64,000 nt of DNA from Delphinapterus leucas (GCF_002288925.2 NW_022097996.1:13450139-13514138); one strand, 5' to 3'. Shown: positions 21,474 to 34,695, counted from the stretch's first letter. Translations and numbers: made by a program. The notes: generated by a model not told the origin, from the letters alone.

Positions 21474-24329
21474 AAAGGAATAGAAAATATGAACAGACCA
21501 ATCACAAGCACTGAAATTGAAACTGTGATTAAAAATCTTCCAACAAACAAAAGCCCAGGACAAGATGGCTTCACAGGCGAATTCTGTCAAACATTTAGAG
21601 AAGAGATAACACCTGTCCTTCTCAAACTCTTCCAAAATACAGCAGAGGGAAGAACACTCCCAAACTCATTCTATGAGTCACCCTGATACCAAAACCAGAC
21701 AGAGATGTCACAAAGAAAGAAAACTACAGGCCAATATCACTGATGAACATAGATGCAAAAGTCCTCAACAAAATACTAGCAAACAGAATCCAACAGCACA
21801 TTAAACGGATCATACACCATGATCAAGTGGGGTTTATCCCAGGAATGCAAGGATTCTTCAGTATACGCAAATCAATCAATGTGATACAGCATATTAACAA
21901 ATTGAAGGAGAAAAACCATATGATCATCTCAATAGATGCAGAGAAAGCTTTTGACAAAATTCAACACCATTTATGATAAGAACCCTCCAGAAAGTAGGCA
22001 TAGAGGGAACTTTCCACACCATAATAAAGGCCAAATATGACAAACCCACAGCCAACATTGCCCTCAATTGTGAAAAACTGAAAGCATTTCCACTAAGATC
22101 AGGAACAAGACAAGGTTGCCCACTCTCCCCACTATTATTCAGCACAGTTTTGGAAGTCATAGCCACAGCAATCAGAGAAGAAAAATAAACAAAAAGAATC
22201 CAAACTGGAAAGGAAGAAGTAAAGCTGTCAGTGTTTGCAGATGACATGATACTATACATAGAGAATCCTAAAGATGCTACCAGAAAACTACTAGAGCTAA
22301 TTAATGAATTTGGTAAAGTAGCAGGATACAAAATTAATGCACAGAAATCTCTGGCATTCCTATACACTAATGATGAAAAATCTGAAAGTGAAGTTAAGAA
22401 AACACTTCCATTTACCATTGCAACAACAACAAAAATATATCTAGGAATAAACCTACCTAAGGAGACAAAAGACCCGTATGCAGAAAATTATAACACTGAT
22501 GAAAGAAGTTAAAGATGATACAAATAGATGGAGAGATATACCATGTTCTTAGATTGGAAGAATCAACATTGTGAAAATGACTCTACTACCCAAAGCAATC
22601 TACAGATTCAATGCAATCCCTATCAAACTACCACTAGCATTTTTCACAGAACCAGAACAAAAACTTTCACAATTTGTATGGAAACATAAAAGACCCCGAA
22701 TAGCCAAAGCAATCTTGAGAAAGAAAACTGGAGCTGGAGGAATCAGGCTCCCTGACTTCAGACTACACTATAAAGCTACAGTAATCAAGACAGTTTGGTA
22801 CTGGCACAAAAACAGAAATATAGATCAATGGAACAGGATAGAAAGCCCAGAGATAAACCCACGCACATATGGTCACCTTATCTTTGATAAAGGAGGCAAG
22901 AATATACAGTGGAGAAAAGACAGCCTCTGCAATAAGTGGTGCTGGGAAAACTGGACTGCTACATGTAAAAGAATGAAATTAGAACACTCCCTAACACCAT
23001 ACACAAAAATAATCTCAAAATGGATTAAACACCTGAATGTAAGGCCAGACACTATTGAACTCTTAGAGGAAAACATAGGCAGAACATCTATGACATAAAT
23101 CACAGCAAGATCCTTTTTGACCCACCTCCTGGAGAAATGGAAATAAAAACAAAAATAAACAGATGGGACCTAATGAAACTTAAAAGCTTTTGCACAGCAA
23201 AGGAAACCATAAACAAGACAAAAAGACAACCCTCAGAATGGGAGAAAATGTTTGCAAATGAAGCAACTGACAAAGGATTAATCTCCAAAATTTATAAGCA
23301 GCTCATGCAGCTCAATATCAAAAAAGCAAGCAACCCAATCCAAAAATGGGCAGAAGACCTAAATAGACATTTCTCCAAAGAAGATATACAGATTGCCAAC
23401 AAACACATGAAAGAATGCTCAACATCACTAATCATTAGAGAAATGCAAATCAAAACTACAATGAGATATCATCTCACACCGGTCAGAATGGCCATAATCC
23501 CAAAATCTACAAACGATAAATGCTGGAGAGGGTGTGGAGAAAAGGGGACACTATTGCACTGTTGGTGGGAATGTAAATGGATAAAGCCACTATGGAGAAC
23601 AGTATGGAGGTTCCTTAAAAAACTAAAAGTAGAACTACCATACGACCTAGCTATCCCACTACTGGGCATATACCCTGAGAAAACCATAATTCAAAAAGAG
23701 TCATGTACCAAAATGTTCATTGCAGCTCTATTTACAATAGTCAGGACATGGAAGCAACCTACATGTGCATCGACAGATGAGTGGATAAAGAAGATGTGGC
23801 ACATATATACAATGGAATATTACTCAGCCATAAGAAGAAACGAAATTGAGTTATTTGTAGTGAGGTGGTTGGACCTAGGGTCTGTCATACAGCATGAAGT
23901 AAGTCAGAAAGAGAAAAACAAATACCGTATGCTAACACACATATGTGGAATAAAAAAAAAAAATGGTCATGAAGAACCTAGGGGCAAGACGGGAATAAAG
24001 ACACAGACCTACGTAGAGAATGGACTTGAGGATTCGGGGAGGGGTAGGGGCAGGCTGGGACAAGGTGAGGGAGTGGCATGGACATATATACACTACCAAA
24101 CGTGGAATGGATAGCTGGTGGGAGGCAGCCGCATAGCACAGGGAGATCGGCTTGGTGCTTTGTGACCGCCTGGAGGGGTGGGATGGGGAGGGTGCGAGGG
24201 AGGGAGATGCAAGATGGAAGAGATATGGGGATATATGTATATGTATAGCCGATTCACTTTGTTATAAAGCAGAAACTAACACACCACTGTAAAGCAATTA
24301 TACTCCAATAAAGATGTTAAAAAAATAAA
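21474..24329 (+). mobile_element. 5'-truncated LINE-1 (L1-B), 2.86 kb
   Basis: A + strand L1 starts abruptly in mid-ORF2 near 21478 and runs through the 3' UTR to 'ccaataaagatgttaaaaa'. It is flanked by an 11-bp target duplication aaagcttagct (21463-21473 and 24330-24340). The AATAAA signal is near 24306-24311. Its 3' UTR is the same type as in L1-A. Truncation at the 5' end is the normal outcome of incomplete L1 reverse transcription. Confidence 0.95.
21478..24114 (+). pseudogene. L1-B ORF2 C-terminal two thirds, broken
   Basis: The reading shifts between frames: 21489-21686, 21743-21976, 21973-22188, about 22228-22512, 22571-23098 and 23137-24114. It spans the RT domain with FADD intact at 22234-22245, and the C-terminal region with a cysteine-rich CWRGCGEKG...HCWWECK block near 23520-23580. 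The usual ORF2 stop has been lost near 23952 by a small indel in an A run, so the last frame reads on into the 3' UTR to 24114. No endonuclease region is present. It is not functional. Confidence 0.93.
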
Positions 24330-24340
24330 AAAGCTTAGCT

Positions 24341-25341
24341 GAAAGAGCAAAAGAGACAAAAGACAAAATGGAAAAAAAAAAGACCAAACATGAGTTATGG
24401 TAAAATATTCAATCAAGATACTCTGATTATCCCTATAGAGTGGATAACGAAAGCAAAGAACAGCCCTGTTATCCAGTACATACTCTTCTGAAATAAGGTT
24501 AGATGGAATTATCATCAGTAAAATGAAGAGAATATTTTAGACCAAGAATAATTTATAAAATGCTAAAGCAAAGTACATGCAGCATCAATTAACAGGTAAA
24601 TAATTCCACAACAAAAGCCTTAAGTGGGAAAAAGAAGACCATTTATAGATTAAAGAAATGATGCCACCCCAAGAAATGAAGTACTGGTCTTTACTAATTA
24701 ACTGGAGTATAAAAATTTTTGTAATCCATTTTAAAAAGAGGTATAGAAAAAACTTCACAAAGTTAAGAGTATATAACTAATGAAACAAAAGGAGTTTTTA
24801 ATAAATAATCAAATATATAAAACTCTCTGACACATTTGTCTTGAAAGAGAAATGTACACTTGTCTCAAAATTTTATGTCTTCAATGGGCTTAAAAATTAG
24901 AAGAAATGAGTTGACCATGGATATAGCAAAAGGGGATTTTGGTTTTTTTTTGGTTAGAAAAATTACATCTGAAAAATACTATAGTCCCAACAGATAATTC
25001 CAGGTCCACTTTTACTTTGAACTTCCAAGAAGATTTAATGTTCATGACAAATAAATTATGTGAGTGTGGAAGAAAAAAAATGAAAAATTTTTCTAATTCA
25101 TTTAACAAAAAAATACATATTCCTAAAAACTATACCTGATAATGATAGAAAGAGAGAGAGAGGATATAATATGACCATTACCAAAATATAGAGAAAGAAA
25201 TAGAAGGAAAGAAGAGAGGAGGAAAAGGAGGAGGAAGGAAAGAGGGAGGGAGAGAGGAAATAATCATAAAGGATGTTTGGCTTCCCTAGCAATCAAAGAA
25301 TGTAGATTAAAGTTTCTTGCTATCACAACCATGACCATAAT
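24341..25341. other. Unassigned AT-rich DNA with a purine tract
   Basis: No gene is recognised. A GA/GGAA-rich stretch lies at about 25146-25260. Short open frames here (64-79 codons) are low-complexity or AT-driven. Confidence 0.45.
25146..25260 (+). repeat. Purine-rich (GA/GGAA) tract
   Basis: agagag and ggaggaaggaaa words make about 90% purine over more than 100 bp, broken by a short 'tataatatgacc' segment. Confidence 0.8.
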
Positions 25342-25355
25342 CATCATTATTATTA

Positions 25356-25666
25356 TTATTTTTTAAATGTTGAGCCTTCTTTTAATTAATTAATTTATTT
25401 TTTTGGCTGTGTTGGGTCTTCGTTTCTGTCCGAGGGCTTTCTCTAGTTGTGGCAAGCGGGGGCCACTCTTCATTGCGGTGCGTGGGCCTCTCACTATCGT
25501 GGCCTCTCTTGTTGCGGAGCACAGGCTCCGGACACGCAGGCTCAGCGGCCATGGCTCACGGGCCCAGCCGCTCCGTGGCATGTGGGATCTTCCCAGACCA
25601 GGGCTCGAACCCGCGTCCCCTGCATTAGCAGGCAGATTCTCAAGCACTGTGCCACCAGGGAAGCCC
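25356..25666 (-). mobile_element. CHR-type tRNA-derived SINE, long form
   Basis: On the minus strand it starts 'ggggcttccctggtggcaca', has a tRNA-like head with box B-like ggttcgagcc, and ends with the extra 3' segment seen in long CHR copies (near 25400-25480) and an A-rich tail. The 14-bp duplication catcattattatta is perfect (25342-25355 and 25667-25680), although it overlaps a local ATT repeat. Confidence 0.92.
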
Positions 25667-25779
25667 CATCATTATTATTAATGGTTGTGAATATGTGGGG
25701 AAAGAAGAAATGTTCATTTATGAGTAAAAATTCTGATAACTTTTCCAAAATTTTGGGAAGTTTCTCCTGGATAATTCTA

Positions 25780-26055
25780 ATCAAGAACTTTATTCATAGG
25801 AAATTATCAAAGAGGTCCACAAAGACTTACATACAAGAATATTTATTATATTCTTATTTATGATAGCAAAAAATGGAAAGTACTTAATATCTAACAATTA
25901 AAGGTTGTTTAAATATATGGTAGTATATCCATAATGTGGAATTTTGAGATCATTGCTAAAGATTTGGGAGAATGACCTTCATATAACGTGAAAAGAGATA
26001 TCAACAGTATATAGTAAGATACTAATATATTTAGATACATAAAATATACATTTAA
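25780..26055 (+). repeat. Old L1M/L1ME-like 3' fragment
   Basis: The series 'tttatgatagcaaaaaatgg', 'ggttgtttaaatatatggta' and 'gtatatccataatgtggaa' matches a common old L1 3' end on the + strand. It is diverged and its limits are approximate. Confidence 0.5.
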
Positions 26056-26059
26056 GTAT

Positions 26060-27840
26060 ATTGTGCCAGAATAGCCAACACAATATTTAAAGAGAACAAA
26101 GTTGGAGGACTGACACTGACACTGCCCGACTTCAAGACTTACTGTAAACCTACAGTAGTCAAGAGAGTGTGGTATTCGCAAAAGAATAGACAAATAGATC
26201 AATGAAAGAGAATAGAAAGCCCAGAAATAGACCCACGTGAATATAGTCAACTGATACTTGACAAAGGAGCAAAGGCAATATGACAGAACAAAGATAATCC
26301 GTTCAACAAATGGTACTGAAAAAACTGGACATCCACCTGCAAAAGAATGAAATCTAGATATAGAACTTATACTCTTCATAAAAATTAACTCAGAATAATG
26401 GTATTTCGGGGAATAGATGTGATAGTCATTCTGTAATGCATTTAGAGTACTTGAAAGAAGCACATGTAATAAAGAAGGTTATGAGTGCAAAAAAATTAAT
26501 TTAAAATGGATAACAAATCTAACTGTAAAATGTAAAACTACAAAACTTCTAGAAGATAACATAGGACAAAATATAGATGACCTTGAGTATGATGATGACT
26601 TTTAGATATAACAACAAAGGCACAACCCATGAAAGAACTAATTGATAAGGTGAACTTGATTAAAATAAAAACTTCTGCTATGGGAAAGACAAAGTCAGAG
26701 AATAATAAGACAAGACACAGACTAGGAGAAAATATTGATATTTGCAAAAGACGTATCTGATAAAAGACTGTTATCCAAAATATACAAAAAACTCGTAAAA
26801 CTCAACAAAAAAGAAAACAAACAACCCAATTAAAACTGGGCCTAAGATCTAAACAGACACTTCACAAAAGAAGAGGTACAGATGGAAAATAAGCATATGA
26901 AAAGATACTCCACATCATATCTCATGAGAGAAATGCAAATTAAAAAAAATACCATTACCCATCTATCAGGATGGCCAAACTGTGGAACACTGACCATCCC
27001 TAATGCTGGTGAGGAATGTGAAGTGGTGGGAACTCTCATTCATTGCTAGTGGGAATGTAAAATGTCACAGCCACTTTGGAAAACAGTTTGGTGGGTTTTT
27101 TGTTTGTTTGTTTACAAAACTAAATATCCTCTTAGCGTAGGATTCAGCAACTGCACTCCTTGGTATCTGCCCAAAGTTGAAACTTACGTTTTTGCAAGAA
27201 CCTGAACACAGACAGATGTTTATAGCAGCTTTATTCATCATTGCTAAAATTTGGAAGCACCCAAGGTGTTCTTCAGTAGATAAATAGATAAAATGTATAG
27301 GGGTACATCCAGACAATGGAATATTACTCAGTACTAAAAGGTAATGAGTTATCAAGCATGAAGTGACATGGAAGAAACTTAAACGCATATTAGTGAAAGA
27401 AGCCAATCTGAAAAGGCTTCATACTGTATGATTCCAACTACATGACATTCTGGACAAGGCAAAACTATGTGGATGGTAAAAGGATCAGTGGTTGCCAGGG
27501 GTTGTGAGTGTGGAGAGATGAATAGGTGAAGCACAGAGGATTCTTAGGCCAGTGAAACTATTCTCTATGATACTGTAATGAAGGATACATGCTATTATGC
27601 AGTTGACCAAACCCATAAAATGTACAACACCAAAGAGTGAACTCCAATGTAAGCTATGGACTTTGGATGATTATCATATGTCATCATAGGTTCATCAGTT
27701 TAAACAAATGTACCACTCTGGTGGGGATGTTGATAATGCGGGAGACTATGCATGTGTGGAAGCAGAGTGTATGTGGGAACTCTCTGTACCTTCCCCTCAA
27801 TTTTGCTGTGAACCTAACACTGCTCTTCAAAAAGTCTTAA
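26060..27840 (+). mobile_element. Old L1M LINE, ORF2 3' part and 3' UTR
   Basis: Decayed ORF2 C-terminal sequence runs from about 26060 to 27420, with landmarks including 'ctacagtagtcaagagagtg', 'agatcaatgaaagagaatagaaagccc', 'gaaatgcaaattaaaa' and 'cattgctagtgggaatgtaaaatg'. The L1M 3' UTR follows ('gtggttgccaggggtt') and ends near 27840 in A-rich DNA. A duplicated or inserted segment may lie near 26400-26480. No usable frame remains. Confidence 0.75.
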
Positions 27841-29689
27841 AAAATAGTGTGTATATGTGTATACAGGTAGATTAGATAGATAAGTAGACAGGTTAAAAAT
27901 TTGCATAAAGGAATTTATATATGATAAATAATAGTCTATTGTGTTAACGGTGTTCATAATTTTAATTTTGTGTAGGGGATTTAAAGCATTTGGGCTTTCT
28001 TTGTACGGCTTTGTATCTTTCCCAAGTTGTACAAAGATCAGCTCATAATTAGGGGAAAAATGATACCTTTAGGTGCACAATTCTGCCAAAATAAATAAGT
28101 TTGAGGCTATCTGAATTTTGGAACCCTTCCTGGGGATCCAGAAATATCCAATTATAGACACCATCTTAAGGAAGAATGGGATTCTGTTGCTTTGTAGCTG
28201 TCTGAATTGTGCTGCTTGTTTCTTACCAATTCATTTCAAGTCACATGCCCCCCCTAACTCAGGGGAGGCTGATTCAGAGGAGATTTGCTTTTTGGAGTGG
28301 GGTGCTGTATACTTTCATTTCCCAAGAACTCAGCATCCTTCCTTAACTAACTGTATCTGGTTAGCTGTAGAAAATTTACTGTTTCTATTTTAACTGTTCC
28401 CAGAAAACCATCAGAGGGTTTTAGCTAGAGTGTGTCTATGAATATTCATAGACAGTCAGCTTCTGTATTAGAAACCACACCCACATCTCTGCAGTATCTG
28501 CAGCATGAATAAGGGCGTCCTCTGGGACTCATAGGGCAGCATGAAAACTTGACAGGAGTCTGCCTGCAGAATGCATTTAAGGTTTGCTTTGCTGTGTTGA
28601 CCTGTATAGAAAAGCCTTTCTGATTTAACTTTTTGGTATCCTGGAAATATTTTTAAGCTTCTTTTTTCTGTTTTGCATGATTTGCCTAATCACAAAACTC
28701 TCATAAAATTAAAATTGTCATTTTCTAAAATCAGAGATTGATATGTAGCTTTAAGAAGAGTGTATATATATATTTTTTTTCTTTCTGTATTATTTTGGGA
28801 TATACAATGAGGCAACATTTTACATGTATACATAGTAATGAATGTAGAAAGGTGGTGAAATATATAGACAAATATGATGGTTCATGCTAAGCATCTCAAT
28901 GAGAGTATCATTTTGAATTTGAATTTGGTATATGAGTATGGGAACATGTATAAGAGAGTTGATATATGGGTAAATACTGGCAACTTGGCAAAGATCACAG
29001 AGCTAGCCAGCTGAATCTAGTGTATATTTTATTCATATGTATCATTTATATACGTCTATACCATGTAACACAAAGGTCAACTGGAACATTCCTGTCCCTG
29101 TGAGAAACGGGGAACCCTCCACACAATATTTTTTGGTCATTTCTCAAGGCCTAGTCTCTCATGGCCTCCTCTGTTTTATGTATCATCTTTTAATTGTACT
29201 AAGTACGCAAAAGTGGAAATCAATAGATCTTTGAGAACTGACTACCACCCCCCATATCCCCTGCCAGTGAATCCACAGGCATAAAGACATCAGTGGACTG
29301 CGGACTTACTGAAGTTTTCATTTGGGGACGAGAACTTAAAGCTGAACATAGAACTTCAATCTCTTTACAGCATATTTTTTTCCTAAAGTTCCTGCCAAGG
29401 TGTATCCCTCTGATCTCGCTAAGCATCCTGCCTTTCTTTTTTTGTTCTCTTTTCCCCTATTTTTCTCTAAAGAATTTCAGTTCTTTTTAACGTGCAGAGT
29501 AATTCAGCAAACTTGCATAGCCCAAATTTGCTTACCCAAACCTATCAATGTGCTCTCAAAACAAGGCTTTTCGCATTAATATAATATGCCTTCTTTAAGA
29601 ACAGTTGAGATTATATAACATAAACCATGCTTTTTTTTATTGGACACACCAGGCTTTCTCTTAAGCATTAGCGCATCATGGTTCCATAT
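27841..29689. other. Unassigned DNA
   Basis: No gene or definite repeat is recognised. Open frames of 65-91 codons (for example 28118-28393 +) have no familiar motif. Unique-looking sequence in this block could hold conserved noncoding DNA, which cannot be judged without alignment. Confidence 0.4.
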
Positions 29690-30800
29690 TCCATTTGCCT
29701 CCTTACCTGGTGTTCTTCCTGTATCCCCTTTCCTTCTCCAGTGTTTCAAACTTCCATTTCTATTACAGTGATTTGCAAATTCCTCTCTCAACTTCCACCT
29801 CCTCCTGTGCTGCAAACCCACACACAGATCTGCGTACTGGACATCTAGATTTGGACTCTCAAGCACCTTAAATTGAACGTTTTCAAAGCAAATCTCTCTA
29901 TATCCCACAGACAACTTGCTATTGCTTTTTGTACTCCTTACATTTGTTAATACCACCACTATCTTCACAAACACCCAACCCAGAAACCTGGGAGCCATTA
30001 TTAAGTTCTAACTTTTCCTTATACTTTATATTGGATTACTAATAGAAATCTGTCTCCTCTAAAGTCGTTAGTTTCCTTTCCAGACCCATTATCTCTCCTT
30101 GAGATCTTCAGTATTTTCTCTCCTAGGATCTGAACTACTAAGTTAGTTGACTTCCATTTGGCCTGTTGCTATTGCAATCTATCCTCTTCCACTCGTGCCA
30201 GAGAAATCTTTCTAAACTACAAATTTGACTTTCTCTCCCCTCCCACCATCAAAGGTCAAGCCCAAGTCCATGAAGTATTCAAGGACAATGTCTTTCACAG
30301 TCAGGCTCCAGGTGACTACCAGCCTTATCTATTTCTGTTTCTCTCCAGACTCCCAATGCTGCTTCTAGCCTCCTCCTCCATTTCTCAGTGAGCTGTCACT
30401 TTTGATGTCCTATGTTTCTGTATGTACCTGTGTAAGTGCTGTTGCTTTTGCCTTGAAAAGCCAATCTTTTTTTTCTAACTGGTCAGTGCCTCCACTTCCT
30501 TCTGGATCTAATCCAAAAGAATCTTCTTCTGAGAAGACTTTCTTGATCCATGTTCTTTTCTCTGTTACTTAGCATTAATTCCCTTCCCACCCCTGTGTTT
30601 CCATAGCAGGAATGTTTTACCCCTTTAATAAAGCATGTGTTCTATTACATTGTAATTATTAACTTAACACCTTGATTTCCCCACTAGAGTGGCAGCTCCC
30701 AGGTCAGGATTGCATCATATTCAAATTTATTCCCTCCTTATTTAGCACAGTGCCTATAGCAAGCTCAGTGGATGAATATTGTTGAATTAAACAATGGATG
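29690..30800 (+). repeat. Long L2 LINE fragment
   Basis: More than 1 kb follows the L2 3' consensus order on the + strand: 'cgtgccagagaaatctttctaaactacaaatttgac', 'aagtattcaaggacaatgtctttcacagtcaggc', 'tccactagagtggcagctcc'-like text near 30685 and the final 'agcacagtgcctatagcaagctc'. It accounts for the 140-codon minus-strand frame at 29576-29998, which is spurious. Confidence 0.7.
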
Positions 30801-31779
30801 AGTCTTATTTAATTATTGATATTTGGAGGCAAAGGGACTTCAAATGGGCTCTTGAGAAGACCTTTTATGTGACAAAGACTCTTTCCCCAAACTTTAGTCA
30901 GGCTCCTCTGGGCTCTTTTTGTGACTAGGCATCGTCCTTGGGTCCTGACTTTGATCTGCCTAGTTCAGTTTTAGCAAGAATCCTGCGAAGTAAGTTTAGT
31001 AAAAATCTCCCTACCCTTTATGCCTTCTCTTAGCAATTTTCTACCCACTGACCCCTAGGTCTGCTCTTTAGCTATAAATCCCCAGCTGTCTTTTTGTATT
31101 CAGGATTGAGCCCTATCTATTTCCTCTACTGGGATAGTCTTGAAACCTACTGCAATAGTCCTGAATAAAATCTTCCTTAACATTTTAACTAGGGTCAGAA
31201 TACATTTTTCTTTAACATACACCATGTTGTTCCCTATGAGATTGCTATGCTCTGCACATAAATGAGGATCTCTGAGAGGTATGCTGATTCTTCCAGACCC
31301 TTTTCTAAAGTCTACAGAACTGATTAAATATGTTCTTTCCAACCTACATGATGGTTAATTCTTGTCTAGAGAGTAACTTACTTCTATGTCAGAATTTGTC
31401 TCTCTATATTTTTAATATCTCAGCACATATGTTCACACTTAAACATATGAAAGACTGGTTTTATAAAGAATGCAAAAGAATATGTGCATCTAAATAATTA
31501 TTGCCCACTGAGATTCTCTAAACGGGATAAAAATGCTAACAAAAGAAAATCACCCAGGGTCTGAGGAATTCTAAGCATTCATTGTATGCTACTTTTCCAT
31601 ATTTCCCAAATCAATACACTGTACACTATTGCAGTGGTATTGACACTGATTAAATGCTGAAAGTCTCTTCCAGGAACATATAAATTGCAATATTTTTAGG
31701 AAATATCTTAGTACTTCATAGTTGCACTTCAGTATTTCTTAAATATTAAAGTATTTCATGCCTACCTCAAATCACATAT

Positions 31780-32640
31780 TAAACAGTACCTTTGCCGAGT
31801 ACTTTGAACACCTACTGCTAGAGGCTGAATATGGGAGAATATGGGAGAAAAATCCACACCAAGCTCTTGTCCTCATGGAGTTTATTTTGTAGTGCAAAAG
31901 AATGGCAATAAACAAGAAAATATGAAGTCTACCAGATGGTGATAAGAAACATGGAGAAAAATATAGCAATGTAAAAAAGATAGGGTTTATGGAGAGGATG
32001 TTATTTTATATGGAGTGTTCTGAAAAAGGCCTCTGAAAAGGGATAGAGGAAAAATCTGGAGAGAGAGAGAGAGAGAGATCATCCCGTACAAACCCTGTGC
32101 AAACACCCTGTGCAAAGGTGAGGTGGAAGGGTTGAATTATTCAGGGAGCTGAAGGGGTCAGTGATAAGAGAGAGGAGGCAGACAGGAGGTGGTAGGGCCA
32201 GATCATTGTAAAGCCTCTGCCTTTTATTTTTGAGTAAGATGGGACCATTGGAGGGTTTGGAGGGGAGGAGTGACATAGCTGTCTTCTTTTTAAAAACAAT
32301 CACTCAAATAGTTGTGTGAACAATAGACTTTATGAGGACAAAGCCATAAGCAAAGAAAATAGTTAGGAGGTGACTGCAATAATCCGGAGGAAAAATGACA
32401 GCAATTTTGATCAGCAGTGTAGTCAAACACTGGGCTGGATTGTGGATGTATTTTGAAGATAGGCCTGCAGGATTTGCTGATAGATTCACAGTTGGATGAA
32501 GGGGAAAAAAAAGGAAAGAAGAATGCTTCCATGGTGTTTTGTCTTAACAACATGAGGACTAAGATTACCACTTACTAAGATAGGAGGAGTGGTGATTTTG
32601 GAAGGTGGGAGTTGGGTAGTAAGGATATCAGGAGTTTGCT
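31780..32640 (-). repeat. Long L2 LINE fragment, minus strand
   Basis: The reverse-complement L2 order is present: 'ctcttgtcctcatggagttta', 'gggaccattggagggtttggaggggaggagtgacatagct', 'caatcactcaaatagttgtgtgaacaatagact', 'aggaggtgactgcaataatcc' and 'aggatttgctgatagattc'. It faces the + strand L2 copy at 29690-30800 from about 1 kb away. Confidence 0.7.
32060..32078 (+). repeat. (GA)n microsatellite
   Basis: A short run of about nine GA units lies inside the minus-strand L2 copy. Confidence 0.85.
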
Positions 32641-34219
32641 TTTGAATGTGTTAAAAATCTATAACCAGCACTGTCTCTTCGAAAAGGAATCTGTTGCATT
32701 TTTTCTTGCCAAGATAGCAAGAGACTTAAAGCTGTAGATGTACCTATGCAGTGGGTCGTGCACCTAGATGGTTAGACATTGTCACATGAAGGTGGGCTAC
32801 TTGCCTCGAACCCTAGTGGGTTTGAAGATGCAAGTTAAGTGTTCCAGTGTCCCAGACAACTTTTCTGTATTTCACAAAGGTAAAAGTGGTTTCCGATTAG
32901 ATAATTAAGACTCAAAGCAGCTTGGATAGAACTCTGTCCAAAGAAAGCCTGCATCTTTCTCTCTAGCATTAAAACGCAGAAAGCTTTCTCAGCTCCAGGG
33001 ATTCTTCAACATACTTCAAAATACCACTTCTAGCCAAGAGGCTTTCTGTGCTTGCTTATAAAGGGTGCTAATTTTGCCTCAAAAATGAGAAATCATCAAT
33101 ACTGTCTTCCTTAAAATGATAGGCAAGTCTGGAAGTTGAGGTAGACATTTATGTCTTTTAGAACTCTTGCACATACAGTATTTAATTAGATGTCCTTGCA
33201 TGCAGAAACTATGAAGTAGGCTGGACTAGCACAGTTATTACCATTGTGAGCTAAGAAATCCAAAGTTCCCTTCCCCAAAAAAGAAAAGAATAGAAGAAAC
33301 TACATTCTAGATGTAGTAAGTAGCAGCACAAAGTTGCAAAGGTGAGAGGAAGGTTGCAGTATTCTTTACACCATAGCACACAAATATAATCACTGAGCAT
33401 TTAACTGCATTTCTTAATATCTTATGTAGGTTTTCTTTTGGACCCAGCAAAAATCCCTACAGTTGAGTTTATGTACAAGTGTTGTTGGGAAATAATTCAG
33501 AGTAAGCTATTGGCAAGTTGAGGAGGGACTTGCTTTTATTGAGTGATCATAAAATATCTTATATAAGCAATTGGAGAGTATCCAGTTCTTTCTGGTTGCA
33601 GAGGAACTTATCCTTCAACTCCTGGAAACAGGAATTTTAGACTCAGCCAGTGAAGCGCAAGCAAACAGCATTACCTCATCCAAAGAATGTTTCATTGGCT
33701 GTTCACTTTCCAAGTTGCTTAAAGATAGTTTCTAATACTTTAACCCTTGTGTTTATAAATCCTACATGATGCAGTGTTGGAGCTAACTCTTGATACTAAA
33801 GACATTCTGTGTGATATAACATATGGTTAAAGAAGCAAATGCCACTTATCTCCATTTAAAACATATCACAATGCTAATGGTCAATTTGATTTAAGAAAAG
33901 GAACCTTAATTTCCTTTTTTGCTGACCGTAATATCTCTATTTGCACACTAGAAAAAAAAGAGCAAAGAGAATCACAAATGGATGGTCTTCTATGTGTATC
34001 AAACCCCGTGGCTTCCAAAATATCCAATATTTTCCATGGATTATACTTTCTTATACATTTATCTTTGGCAACTTGGGGATTACTCTTGGTTTAGTTGCTG
34101 GAGTGGAGAGTAGAAATCTATGTATGTGGAAAAAGAACGTTGAATGCAGCTAAGGTATAGGAGCAGCTTTAAAGAGATCCAGGGGTAAGAGGCTCATGTC
34201 ATGTTTATCCTGAGCACAT
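32641..34219. other. Unassigned DNA
   Basis: Nothing gene-like or clearly repetitive is recognised. The 70-codon frame at 33941-34153 has no motif. This is one of the longer stretches with no visible transposon and is a candidate place to look for conserved noncoding sequence. Confidence 0.4.
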
Positions 34220-34480
34220 ACTTGCTCTTCTCTGTTATAGGAAGGCCTTTCCCATCATCTCTCTTCCTAATCCCACCGATGCTTTAGGCAAAAGTAAAAT
34301 CCCATTTCTTCTATTTAAAGCAGTTCTAACTATTCTTACCTCATATGTTGACCCCTCACATAGTGCTTCTGTCCTGTTTCATGACAGTTCTATACTAGTA
34401 TTGTGACCTAGCACATTGTTATCTAACCATTTTTATCTCCTGTTGTCAATTAGATTGTAAATTCTATGAGGTCAAGATGT
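34220..34480 (+). repeat. L2 LINE 3' fragment
   Basis: The phrases 'gaaggcctttcccatcatctctc', 'tagattgtaaattctatgaggtcaagatg' and their spacing follow L2 on the + strand. The SINE at 34497 is inserted directly after it. Confidence 0.65.
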
Positions 34481-34496
34481 AGGACTTAGAATTTTT

Positions 34497-34695
34497 TTTT
34501 TTTGCAGTACGTGGGCCTCTCACTGTTGTGGCCTCTCCCGTTGCGGAGCACAGGCTCCAGATGCGCAGGATCAGCGGCCATGGCTCACGGGCCCAGCCGC
34601 TCCGCGGCATGTGGGATCTTCCTGGACCGGGGCACGAACCCGTGTCCCCTGCATCGGCAGGCGGACTCTCAACCACTGCGCCACCAGGGAAGCCC
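34497..34695 (-). mobile_element. CHR-type tRNA-derived SINE, short form
   Basis: On the minus strand it has the full short CHR form with box A-like tggcgcagtgg, box B-like ggttcgtgcc and a short A tail. The flanks aggacttagaattttt (34481-34496) and aggagttacaattttt (34696-34711) form a 16-bp target duplication with two differences. Confidence 0.93.

Noticed and set aside
29576..29998. 140-codon minus-strand frame
   Set aside because: Mostly overlaps a + strand L2 fragment and has no motif; chance frame.
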